A DNA stretch of 64,000 nucleotides from positions 2,852,001 through 2,916,000 of the forward strand of contig NZ_CP157456.1 in assembly GCF_041549525.1 (NCBI RefSeq), in the 5' to 3' direction. This DNA is from Paenarthrobacter aurescens (GTDB lineage Bacteria; Actinomycetota; Actinomycetes; Actinomycetales; Micrococcaceae). Shown in pieces: positions 1 to 7,053 of this stretch. Position 1 is the stretch's first letter. Each line of letters opens with the position of its first letter. The notes under the pieces are model-generated. The model ran no database searches and was not told the DNA's origin. It saw only the letters and a program-made list of their open reading frames with translations. A program made the position numbers and the translations under genes.

Positions 1-648
1 GTTCGGCGGGGGCTGCCACCCCGCGCGGCAACCATCGCTTTAGCCACGGCCATGCAGGAATCAAGGCTGCGGAACATCAATTACGGCGACGACGCCGGCC
101 CGGACTCCCGCGGACTGTTCCAACAAAGGCCATCGCAAGGCTGGGGAACCGAGGAACAGGTCATGGACCCCGTTTACGCAGCGAATGCGTTCTTTGATGG
201 TTTGGTCAAGGTTCCAGGCTATGAGTCCATGGAGATCACCCAGGCCGCCCAGGCGGTCCAACGCTCTGCCTTCCCCCGCGCGTATGCCCAACATGAAGGC
301 ATGGGCAGGGCCTTCGCTTCTGCTCTAACAGGGCACTCCGAGGCCGCGCTGAACTGCGAACTGCGCATGCCCGAAGCGGCCGGTGACCCTGCCGTCGTCG
401 TCGATGAACTGACGACGGCGTTCGGCACCCAAGCGGCCACCGTTCAGGGTCGCTCGGTTCAGTTGGACATCAACGGTACCCAAGCCTGGGCCGTGGCTCA
501 TTGGGCCGTGGCGAACGCCAAAACCCTGTCCATCACGCAGGTGGACGTTGACGGCCAGACGTGGAACCGGGAGAAGCGCGACGGCTGGCAGGCCTCCGCC
601 GCTGAAACCGGGGGCGTCACCCTCACCGTCTCAGCCCCAGCCACGTGA
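1..648 (+). CDS. Secreted transglycosylase/lysozyme-like protein, C-terminal part (5' truncated by window)
   Basis: The reading frame is open from base 1, so the gene starts before the window. The first residues (ALATAMQESRL, then a GLFQQRPSQGWG motif) match the lysozyme-like fold used by actinobacterial muralytic or peptidoglycan-associated proteins, with the Glu of MQESR in the place of the catalytic acid. About 100 residues later the protein passes into a second alpha/beta region of unknown function (rough residues 115-215 of the visible part). An internal ATG at 52 lies inside the conserved motif and is not a likely start. The stop codon overlaps the left end of a 57-bp inverted repeat that probably terminates transcription. 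The family assignment is by motif only. Confidence 0.6.
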   Translation, partial: VRRGLPPRAATIALATAMQESRLRNINYGDDAGPDSRGLFQQRPSQGWGTEEQVMDPVYAANAFFDGLVKVPGYESMEITQAAQAVQRSAFPRAYAQHEGMGRAFASALTGHSEAALNCELRMPEAAGDPAVVVDELTTAFGTQAATVQGRSVQLDINGTQAWAVAHWAVANAKTLSITQVDVDGQTWNREKRDGWQASAAETGGVTLTVSAPAT

Positions 649-709
649 GTTTTTGTACAGCTCCTGCCCGCAAAAGCGGTTCTTAGGGGCCGTATCTGTC
701 CAAAAACTC
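647..709. repeat. 57-bp inverted-repeat element, degenerate copy, likely bidirectional terminator
   Basis: The outer ends are GAGTTTTTGTACAG and CTGTCCAAAAACTC, an imperfect inverted repeat that lies exactly between two convergent genes. The core from the T-run to the A-run is 57 bp and starts TTTTTGTACAGCT. The same start, length and end pattern recur at 33585-33641, where the copy is more symmetric. A run of T on each strand after a stem fits a bidirectional intrinsic terminator. The recurrence suggests an interspersed family, not two independent terminators. Confidence 0.6.
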
Positions 710-711
710 CC

Positions 712-1323
712 TCAGGCGAGCATCTCAACAACGGGCTGGACGTAGCTGCGGAACACATCAGGCTCTGAGAGCAGCTGATGGCTCATGATCATGGTGCTCG
801 GTTCCAGGTACCAGGCGCGGGGCTCGTTGAGCGGCAGCTCGATGATGGTCAGTTCGAAGTCGCGGGAACTCCGGCCAACCTCCAGGAGCCGGTCCTCCAC
901 CAACTCGTTGAGGAGATGGGTCACCCCGTTTGCTTCACGGGCGGCCTCAAGATGGGCATACTCATCAATTCGGTCCGTGGCCCATCCCAACGCAGAACCG
1001 AAATGTGCCTGCAGGACGCGCTGAAGGGCCGGGGAGTTGCCGAAAGCCTTGAAGCTGGGCGGCGACAATTCCGGAGCCGGATTGGGATAGGACTTCACCA
1101 GGCTCTCCCACCACGCCTCCCACTCAGTCTTCAGCGCCGGTAGTCCCCCCACATCAGAGGTGAGGTGCTTGTGGTCAGCATGCCGGACTTTAGGGGCTGC
1201 ATGGGAGAGCACGGGCTTTCCGGCACCATCAAGTCCGGCAACGTCGCGCAAGTACAGGGCAATGAGCATCGGCCCGGACGTATCCATAGTGATGCGCCAT
1301 CCCGGGCCGCCTGACTCGTGCAT
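712..1323 (-). CDS. Conserved hypothetical protein
   Basis: A 203-residue soluble protein with no signal peptide or membrane segment that I can see, and I do not recognise the family. The ATG at 1323 is chosen over a longer frame because a strong ribosome-binding site (AGGGAGGAATTCG then ATG) precedes it. Visible features are a Trp-rich stretch near residues 60-75 (EWEAWWESL) and a charged helical middle. The gene converges with the lysozyme-like gene and points away from the TetR gene on the same strand, with 109 bp between. A function cannot be inferred from context. Confidence 0.75.
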   Translation of the reverse strand: MHESGGPGWRITMDTSGPMLIALYLRDVAGLDGAGKPVLSHAAPKVRHADHKHLTSDVGGLPALKTEWEAWWESLVKSYPNPAPELSPPSFKAFGNSPALQRVLQAHFGSALGWATDRIDEYAHLEAAREANGVTHLLNELVEDRLLEVGRSSRDFELTIIELPLNEPRAWYLEPSTMIMSHQLLSEPDVFRSYVQPVVEMLA

Positions 1324-1432
1324 GCGAATTCCTCCCTTTGGCAGGTCCCCGACACATCCCAGTCTATTCCCCCTGCCACCGGACGGTAATGGCATCCGGG
1401 GCTTCTTGTGCAGCAGGCAGCGGGGGCAAACC

Positions 1433-2059
1433 TCAGGAACCTGCAGGCACGCCCCTTAGGGACCGCAGGTGAGCGGTGAGGACGTCGCTGCACATCTCTG
1501 CGGTCATCCACTCGGGCTGCAACAGCGCGTGCATGCACAGGCCATCCATGGTGGCCAAGAGCCTCTCCGCTTCGGTCACCAAGGTTTGCTGCGTATCAGT
1601 TTCGCCCGGACTCAGGATCATGATGAGTCTGCCTACAATCGCGGCCACGGTGCGGTGGCTGCGCTCCGCTTCAGCGGCCAGGACAGGTTTGATCCGGGCT
1701 GCATGCCGGAACGCCATCCAAACGCAAGCATCTACCGCCAGCTCCTCGTCCAGGGGCAGGAACTGGCCAAGGAGGTTCAGCACAGCATGGTGCTGCTCTG
1801 AGGTCTCCGGCCCGGCTTCCTCGACGGACGCGAGTGCTGCCTCAAGGCGGGCCGCGATCCGATCGATGACCACGCCAAAGGAATAGATCAAAAGTTCGTC
1901 GCTGCTGGAAAAGTAGTGTCGTACAGAACCAACGGCCAAACCCGCTTCGTCAGCTACTTCCCTGAGGGACGCCCGTTCCAAGCCATCGCCGGCAATGATC
2001 CTGAAGACCGCTTGGACAACTTCCTGGCGCCGGGCTTCGGCATCAACAATTTTGGGCAC
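1433..2059 (-). CDS. TetR/AcrR-family transcriptional regulator
   Basis: A 208-residue protein with an N-terminal helix-turn-helix at about residues 10-55 (ASLREVADEAGLAVGSVRHYF, recognition-helix signature of the family) followed by an all-helical ligand-binding and dimerisation domain. The C-terminal part resembles the BetI-like subgroup, which is an impression, not a search result. It is divergent from galE, with 80 bp between starts. That gap holds a perfect 14-bp palindrome just upstream of this gene, so autoregulation is likely. Control of galE is possible but not shown. Confidence 0.85.
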   Translation of the reverse strand: MPKIVDAEARRQEVVQAVFRIIAGDGLERASLREVADEAGLAVGSVRHYFSSSDELLIYSFGVVIDRIAARLEAALASVEEAGPETSEQHHAVLNLLGQFLPLDEELAVDACVWMAFRHAARIKPVLAAEAERSHRTVAAIVGRLIMILSPGETDTQQTLVTEAERLLATMDGLCMHALLQPEWMTAEMCSDVLTAHLRSLRGVPAGS

Positions 2060-2070
2060 TAATTGTTTTT

Positions 2071-2084
2071 AGCACGAACGTGCT
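2071..2084. promoter_or_regulatory. Candidate TetR operator
   Basis: AGCACG-AA-CGTGCT is a perfect inverted repeat, 12 bp upstream of the TetR-gene start codon and 55 bp from the galE start. The ACG..CGT core is typical of TetR-family operators. Its role is inferred from symmetry and position only. Confidence 0.5.
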
Positions 2085-2139
2085 TCAACACCGTTGACCA
2101 CAGAGCGGCGTGGCTCGGATTTCCGATAGCGTAGGGACC

Positions 2140-3180
2140 ATGAAAATTCTTGTTACGGGTGGCACCGGCTACATCGGTTCCCACACCGTTTTGTCCCTTC
2201 AGGAAGCCGGTCATGAGGTTGTGGTGTTGGACAACCTCGTGAACTCCAGCGAGGAATCCCTCCGCCGGGTCTCGGAGCTCACCGGTAAAACAGCAGCGTT
2301 CCACAAGGTGGACCTGGTGGACGAACCCGCTGTGGAAGCCGTCTTTGACCAGCACCGGATTGACGCCGTAATTCACTTCGCCGGCCTGAAGGCTGTTGGC
2401 GAATCCGTTCAGGAACCCCTCGCCTACTACTACAACAACATTGTGGGCACCCTGAACCTTCTCCGCGCCATGGACAAGCACAACGTGCGCTCCATCGTAT
2501 TCAGTTCCTCAGCCACGGTGTACGGCGAGCACAACCCCATCCCCTACATCGAGAAGATGGAAATCGGCGCGAACAACCCATACGGCCGCACCAAAGAGCA
2601 GATCGAGGACATCCTCTCTGACCTTGGCAACGCGGACGACCGCTGGCATATCGCACTGCTGCGCTACTTCAACCCCGTGGGCGCACACCCGTCCGGCCGC
2701 ATTGGCGAGGACCCTCAGGGCATCCCGAACAACCTCGTCCCCTTCATCGCACAGGTAGCCGTGGGGCGCCGCGAGAAGCTCATGGTCTTCGGCGGCGACT
2801 ACGACACCCCCGACGGCACTGCCCAGCGCGACTACATCCACGTGGTGGATCTGGCCGAAGGCCACGTAGCAGCCCTGAACTACATCGCTGAGCGCGCCGG
2901 CGTGCGCCGCTGGAACCTTGGCTCCGGCCGTGGCTCTTCCGTCCTGGAGGTCCTGCGGTCCTTCGAGAAGGCCGTTGGCCAGCCGATCCCCTACGAGATC
3001 ACCGGGCGCCGCGCCGGCGATCTCCCGGCCTTCTGGGCGGATGCTTCTTCAGCCCTCGCGGACCTTGGATGGTCCACCACCAAGACAGTGGACCAGATGT
3101 GCGAGGACCACTGGCGCTGGCAGAAGAACAACCCTTACGGGTACAACGCCGCTCAGCCTGCCGCGGCGAACAACGCCTAG
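2140..3180 (+). CDS. galE: UDP-glucose 4-epimerase
   Basis: Interconverts UDP-glucose and UDP-galactose with bound NAD in the cytoplasm (Leloir pathway, cell-wall and exopolysaccharide precursors). The 346-residue protein starts MKILVTGGTGYIGSH, the Rossmann GxxGxxG motif of extended short-chain dehydrogenases. The active-site Ser (FSSSATVYG) and the YxxxK pair (NPYGRTK) are both present, and the length is normal for GalE. The start at 2140 is chosen because the protein then begins directly with the Rossmann strand; a frame extension to 2110 adds nothing conserved. It stands alone and ends 20 bp before a perfect hairpin shared with gltA. Confidence 0.95.
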   Translation: MKILVTGGTGYIGSHTVLSLQEAGHEVVVLDNLVNSSEESLRRVSELTGKTAAFHKVDLVDEPAVEAVFDQHRIDAVIHFAGLKAVGESVQEPLAYYYNNIVGTLNLLRAMDKHNVRSIVFSSSATVYGEHNPIPYIEKMEIGANNPYGRTKEQIEDILSDLGNADDRWHIALLRYFNPVGAHPSGRIGEDPQGIPNNLVPFIAQVAVGRREKLMVFGGDYDTPDGTAQRDYIHVVDLAEGHVAALNYIAERAGVRRWNLGSGRGSSVLEVLRSFEKAVGQPIPYEITGRRAGDLPAFWADASSALADLGWSTTKTVDQMCEDHWRWQKNNPYGYNAAQPAAANNA

Positions 3181-3200
3181 TCTGCAAGCACCGCAACCAA

Positions 3201-3244
3201 CGACGGCGGCCGCTCACCTCGCGCGAGGTGAGCGGCCGCCGTCG
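3201..3244. terminator. Bidirectional hairpin terminator between galE and gltA
   Basis: A perfect 44-bp palindrome with two 22-base arms meeting at a central GCGC, in the gap between convergent genes. There is no long T-run on the galE side, so it may act mainly by its very stable stem. Confidence 0.8.
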
Positions 3245-3264
3245 TTATTGCCGTTATTGCCTGA

Positions 3265-4548
3265 TCAGTTGGCCGGGTAGTTGCGCTCCGGTTCCCCTGT
3301 GTAGAGCTGCCGCGGACGGCCGATCTTGGTCTGGGGATCGTTGATCATTTCGCGCCACTGGGCAATCCAGCCCGGGAGGCGTCCAATAGCAAAGAGGACC
3401 GTGAACATCTTCTCCGGGAAGCCCATGGCCTTGTAGATGAGGCCGGTGTAGAAGTCGACGTTCGGGTAGAGCTTGCGCTGGATGAAGTAGTCGTCAGCCA
3501 AGGCCTTCTCTTCCAGGCGCATGGCGATGTCCAGCAGTTCGTCGTTGCCGCCGAGCTTGCCCAGAACTTCGTGTGCCGTTGCCTTGATGATCTTGGCGCG
3601 GGGATCGTAGTTCTTGTAGACGCGGTGTCCGAAGCCCATGAGGCGGACGCCGTCTTCCTTGTTCTTGACCTTCTCCATGTAGTCCTCGGGCTTGATGCCG
3701 TCGGCCTGGATCTGGCGGAGCATCTTCAGCACGGCCTCGTTGGCGCCACCGTGTGCGGGGCCGAAGAGGGCGTTGATGCCGGCGGAAACCGACGCGAAGA
3801 GGTTGGCGTTGGAGGAGCCCACAAGACGCACGGTGGACGTGGAACAGTTCTGCTCGTGGTCCGCGTGCAGGATGAGCAGGAGGTCCAGTGCCTTGACTAC
3901 TACCGGATCCATCTCGTACTGCTCGGCCGGAAGACCGAAGCTCAGGCGCAGGAAGTTCTCCACGAGGTTCATGGAGTTATCCGGGTAGAGCATCGGCTGG
4001 CCGATGGACTTCTTGTGCGCGTAGGCGGCGATGACCGGCAGCTTGGCCATCAGGCGGATGGTGGAAACTTCCACGTGCTCGGCGTTGAAGGGATCCAGCG
4101 AGTCCTGGTAGAACGTGGACAGCGCCGAAACGGCCGAGGAGAGCACCGGCATGGGGTGGGCGTCACGCGGGAACCCGCCAAAGAAGCCCTTGAGCTCCTC
4201 GTGCAGGAGCGTGTGGCGGCGGATCTTCTGATCAAATTCTTCCAACTCGGTGGGAGTGGGGAGGTTGCCGTAGATCAGCAGGTAGGAAACTTCGAGGAAG
4301 CTCGAGTGCTGCGCGAGCTGCTCAATGGGGTAACCGCGGTAGCGCAGGATGCCTGCGTCGCCGTCGATGTAGGTGATGGCCGAGGTGGTGGCCGCTGTGT
4401 TCATGAAGCCGGGGTCATAGGCAACGGCGCCCGTCTGCTTCAGCAGCTTGGAAACGTCGTAGCCTTCGTTTCCTTCTACAACCTTGATGCGCGGCAGTTC
4501 GAGTTCGCCGCCGGCATGGCGCAGTGTCGCGCTGGTGGTCTCAGTCAT
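3265..4548 (-). CDS. gltA: Citrate synthase (type II)
   Basis: Condenses acetyl-CoA and oxaloacetate to citrate, the entry step of the TCA cycle. The 427-residue length is that of the hexameric type II enzymes. Active-site motifs are visible: LHADHEQNCSTSTVR, GPAHGGANEAVL with the first catalytic His, and GFGHRVYKNYDPRA with the second His and an Arg. The start at 4548 has a GAAGGGGACTCC-ATG ribosome-binding site; a longer open frame to 4677 encodes nothing conserved. A hairpin terminator of the preceding fdxA-dapC unit lies about 140 bp upstream, so gltA has its own promoter. Confidence 0.97.
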   Translation of the reverse strand: MTETTSATLRHAGGELELPRIKVVEGNEGYDVSKLLKQTGAVAYDPGFMNTAATTSAITYIDGDAGILRYRGYPIEQLAQHSSFLEVSYLLIYGNLPTPTELEEFDQKIRRHTLLHEELKGFFGGFPRDAHPMPVLSSAVSALSTFYQDSLDPFNAEHVEVSTIRLMAKLPVIAAYAHKKSIGQPMLYPDNSMNLVENFLRLSFGLPAEQYEMDPVVVKALDLLLILHADHEQNCSTSTVRLVGSSNANLFASVSAGINALFGPAHGGANEAVLKMLRQIQADGIKPEDYMEKVKNKEDGVRLMGFGHRVYKNYDPRAKIIKATAHEVLGKLGGNDELLDIAMRLEEKALADDYFIQRKLYPNVDFYTGLIYKAMGFPEKMFTVLFAIGRLPGWIAQWREMINDPQTKIGRPRQLYTGEPERNYPAN

Positions 4549-4689
4549 GGAGTCCCCTTCATGAGGCCTCAGGGCCTCTATCGAACGCTTGTCCAACCAC
4601 CTTCTGGTGCCGCCGCCTTTGACCCTACTGTTGCAGGGCTCCAACGGCCGAAGTGCTTTCTTGGAGAAGGCCACCATTGATAGTCAGTT

Positions 4690-4746
4690 AAAAAGCTACC
4701 GCCAGTAACCCTACGGAACTAATCCGTACCGTCCGGTTACTGGCGG
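4690..4746 (-). terminator. Intrinsic terminator of fdxA-dapC
   Basis: Read on the minus strand, 12-base arms (CCGCCAGTAACC / GGTTACTGGCGG) enclose a second stem (TACGGA/TCCGTA), and the stem is followed by TAGCTTTTT. It starts about 35 bp after the dapC stop. The nested stem and T-run make this one of the clearest intrinsic terminators in the window. Confidence 0.8.
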
Positions 4747-4780
4747 AATGACGCTATTAGTGGTGCAAGTCACAGCATTG

Positions 4781-5929
4781 TTATGACCCTGTGGTAAGCC
4801 GTTCCACGGCGGCATCAATTCGTTCATCGCTGCCGGTAAGGGCAACCCGGATGAATCCGTTACCGGCGTCGCCATAGAAAACGCCCGGGCCAACCACTAT
4901 GCCCAATTCAGCGAAGCGGGCCACTGTATCCCAAGTGGCTTCTCCGGCCGTGGACCACAAATACAGCCCCGCTTTGGATTCATGGATCGTCAACCCGAAC
5001 TTCTCCAGCGCCGGCACAATCCTCTCGCGGCGCCCACGGTAGAGGTCCTTCTGGGCCAGGACGTGTGTGGCATCGCCCAAAGCAACGCGCATTGCTTCCT
5101 GCACCGGGTAGGGAACGATCATGCCGGCATGTTTACGGCTGTTGACCAGGTTGGCCATGATCGCGGAGTCTCCTGCAACAAACGCGGCGCGGTACCCGGC
5201 AAGGTTGGACTGCTTGCTGAGCGAGTACACGCACAGCAGGCCGTCCGTGGAACCGCCGGTGACGCGGGGATCAAGGATGCTGGGAACAGCTTCTCCCCCG
5301 CGTTGGGCATCCCATTCGCCCCAACCCAGCTCGGCGTAGCACTCATCCGAAGCCACCACCGCGCCGAGCTCGCGGGCCTGGCCCACGATCCGCTGCAGTG
5401 ACTCAACATCGCGGACGCTGCCCGTGGGATTGCCCGGGGAATTGATCCAGATCAGACGGACCTTCGCGCGGGTGGCTGGATCAAGGTCGTCGAGGTCGTC
5501 AGCTGCAACGGCCGTGGCACCTGCCAGAGATGCGCCGATATCGTACGTCGGGTAGGCAACGGTAGGCCTGACAACAACATCGCCGTCGCTCAAACCGAGC
5601 AGGAACGGCAACCAGGCCACGAGCTCTTTGGATCCGACGGTGGGCATGACGTCCTTGGGATCCAGCCCCGGCACTCCACGGCGGCTGGCGAACCAGTCCA
5701 CCACTGCCTGCCGCAAGGCCTCCGTACCGTGAACCGTGGGATAGCCATGGGCATCAGCGGCGCCGGACAGAGCCTCGCGGATCAGCGCGGGAGTGGGGTC
5801 CACCGGCGTGCCGATGGAAAGGTTTACTGCGCCACCAGGGTGTTTAGCAGCTGTGGCAACGTACGGCGCCATAGCCTCCCACGGGTAGTCAGGCAGGTTC
5901 AGGCCGAAAGCCGGTGCCGCGGAAATCAA
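4781..5929 (-). CDS. dapC: Succinyldiaminopimelate transaminase
   Basis: A PLP-dependent class I/II aminotransferase of the lysine/meso-diaminopimelate pathway, making N-succinyl-diaminopimelate for lysine and peptidoglycan. The 382 residues include the conserved opening LSIGTPVDPTP, the NSPGNPTG motif, and YSLSKQSNLAGYRAAFV with the Schiff-base lysine. Position next to fdxA is the usual actinobacterial arrangement. The only start that keeps the conserved N-terminus is TTG at 5929, 12 bp after the fdxA stop and in the same frame as fdxA. No strong ribosome-binding site precedes it, so translation probably depends on coupling to fdxA. Related aminotransferases are the main alternative. Confidence 0.88.
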   Translation of the reverse strand: MISAAPAFGLNLPDYPWEAMAPYVATAAKHPGGAVNLSIGTPVDPTPALIREALSGAADAHGYPTVHGTEALRQAVVDWFASRRGVPGLDPKDVMPTVGSKELVAWLPFLLGLSDGDVVVRPTVAYPTYDIGASLAGATAVAADDLDDLDPATRAKVRLIWINSPGNPTGSVRDVESLQRIVGQARELGAVVASDECYAELGWGEWDAQRGGEAVPSILDPRVTGGSTDGLLCVYSLSKQSNLAGYRAAFVAGDSAIMANLVNSRKHAGMIVPYPVQEAMRVALGDATHVLAQKDLYRGRRERIVPALEKFGLTIHESKAGLYLWSTAGEATWDTVARFAELGIVVGPGVFYGDAGNGFIRVALTGSDERIDAAVERLTTGS

Positions 5930-5941
5930 AGAAGCTACCGC

Positions 5942-6268
5942 CTAGTGGTCTTGGTTCTGCGGGGGCAGGGCGGCGATGAACGGGTGATCCTTGCCGGTGT
6001 TGCCGATCTTGGCGGCACCGCCCGGGGAACCGAGGTCATCAAAGAACTCCACGTTGGCCTTGTAGTAATCGGCCCACTCTTCCGGGGTGTCATCCTCGTA
6101 GTAGATGGCCTCAACCGGGCACACAGGTTCGCAGGCACCACAGTCGACGCATTCATCGGGGTGGATGTAGAGGGAACGCTCACCTTCGTAAATGCAGTCA
6201 ACAGGGCATTCTTCAATACATGCCTTGTCCTTGACATCCACACACGGCTGCGCGATTACGTACGTCAC
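5942..6268 (-). CDS. fdxA: Seven-iron ferredoxin
   Basis: A small acidic electron carrier of 108 residues. Two cluster motifs are visible: an N-terminal C-x7-C-x3-CP set for a [3Fe-4S] cluster and CVDCGACEPVCP for a [4Fe-4S] cluster. This matches the mycobacterial FdxA/FdxC type. The start is GTG at 6268, with GGAGAGG eight bases upstream. It is the first gene of a two-gene unit with dapC, a pairing widely kept in Actinobacteria although the two proteins have no obvious metabolic link. Confidence 0.95.
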   Translation of the reverse strand: MTYVIAQPCVDVKDKACIEECPVDCIYEGERSLYIHPDECVDCGACEPVCPVEAIYYEDDTPEEWADYYKANVEFFDDLGSPGGAAKIGNTGKDHPFIAALPPQNQDH

Positions 6269-6403
6269 GTCCCAGACCTCTCCACGGTTTGTCCCGGCGA
6301 TGGCCGGGGTAATACGGCCGGCATCATGCCGGGCACTGAACTTCCGAGCCTATTATCCAACAGTGCGCTGACGCCAACCTAGCCCGCGTCTTAGTATGAA
6401 ACG

Positions 6404-6655
6404 GTGACTCCCCCGAATTTGCCGCCCCAGGAATTTCTCCTCCACGCAGAACCAGGAATCCGGGTGGTGGTCCGGTACAGGATTGAGGACGGCCTGACGG
6501 ACGCCTTGGGCTATCTGGTGAGAACCGCTGATGGCGCCTGTACCGTACGGACCCGCACATCCGACGTCGAAATTCCGCTGGCCATGGTTATCGCGGCGAA
6601 AGAGGTTCCGCCTCCGCCACCGCGGCGGCAGTCTGTTCGCGCCTTGTCCGACTAA
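6404..6655 (+). CDS. Small SH3-like domain protein
   Basis: An 83-residue protein starting at GTG 6404. Its beta-rich core (GIRVVVRYRIEDG, then ALGYLVR, then VRTRTSDVEIPLAMVIAAKEVPPPP) resembles the SH3-like N-terminal domain that in mycobacteria precedes a GNAT acetyltransferase (Rv0428c type). Here it stands alone, without the acetyltransferase part. Its last 68 bases overlap, tail to tail, the end of the membrane protein on the other strand. Function unknown. Confidence 0.6.
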   Translation: MTPPNLPPQEFLLHAEPGIRVVVRYRIEDGLTDALGYLVRTADGACTVRTRTSDVEIPLAMVIAAKEVPPPPPRRQSVRALSD

Positions 6656-7019
6656 CAACACGTCGGCTGATGACCACAAGCATGATTAACGTCACTCCGC
6701 CAATGCCAAACACCCACACATTGCCAAGGGCATCTCCAAGTATCAGCTGCTTGGCAGGTCCGGCAGAAGACAAGACCCCGACGACGGCGTAACTCACCAC
6801 GCCTGCCACCGCGGCCGGTACCACTGATCGGGACCAGGCGGCGAGCCACAATTGGACCGAGGCCAGCAGCACCAAGGCCGCTGCCACGCCCCAAGGGACC
6901 TCGACGCCGGACCAGAGCAGGGTCCGCCGGTGCAGCCCCGTACCGGCCAGGGCAACGAAAAGAGCCGCCAGTACGGCCGTGGCAATGCCACGAACCGAAC
7001 CGGCGGCTCCTCTCTTCAT
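6588..7019 (-). CDS. Small integral membrane protein, DUF6113-like
   Basis: A 143-residue protein with four predicted membrane spans (about residues 10-28, 43-62, 66-86 and 97-117) and a short charged cytoplasmic tail. It lies just downstream of typA on the same strand (34 bp gap), a position that I associate with DUF6113-type proteins in actinobacteria; this family name is tentative. The 3' end overlaps the convergent SH3-like gene. No catalytic or transport motif is visible. Confidence 0.65.
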   Translation of the reverse strand: MKRGAAGSVRGIATAVLAALFVALAGTGLHRRTLLWSGVEVPWGVAAALVLLASVQLWLAAWSRSVVPAAVAGVVSYAVVGVLSSAGPAKQLILGDALGNVWVFGIGGVTLIMLVVISRRVVSRTRREQTAAAVAEAEPLSPR

Positions 7020-7053
7020 TCAGCTGTTCCGGACTGGTTCAGACCAGTGCGGA

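Noticed and set aside
3571..4680. A 369-codon plus-strand frame opposite gltA
   Set aside because: Antisense shadow of citrate synthase; composition is the complement of conserved coding sequence.
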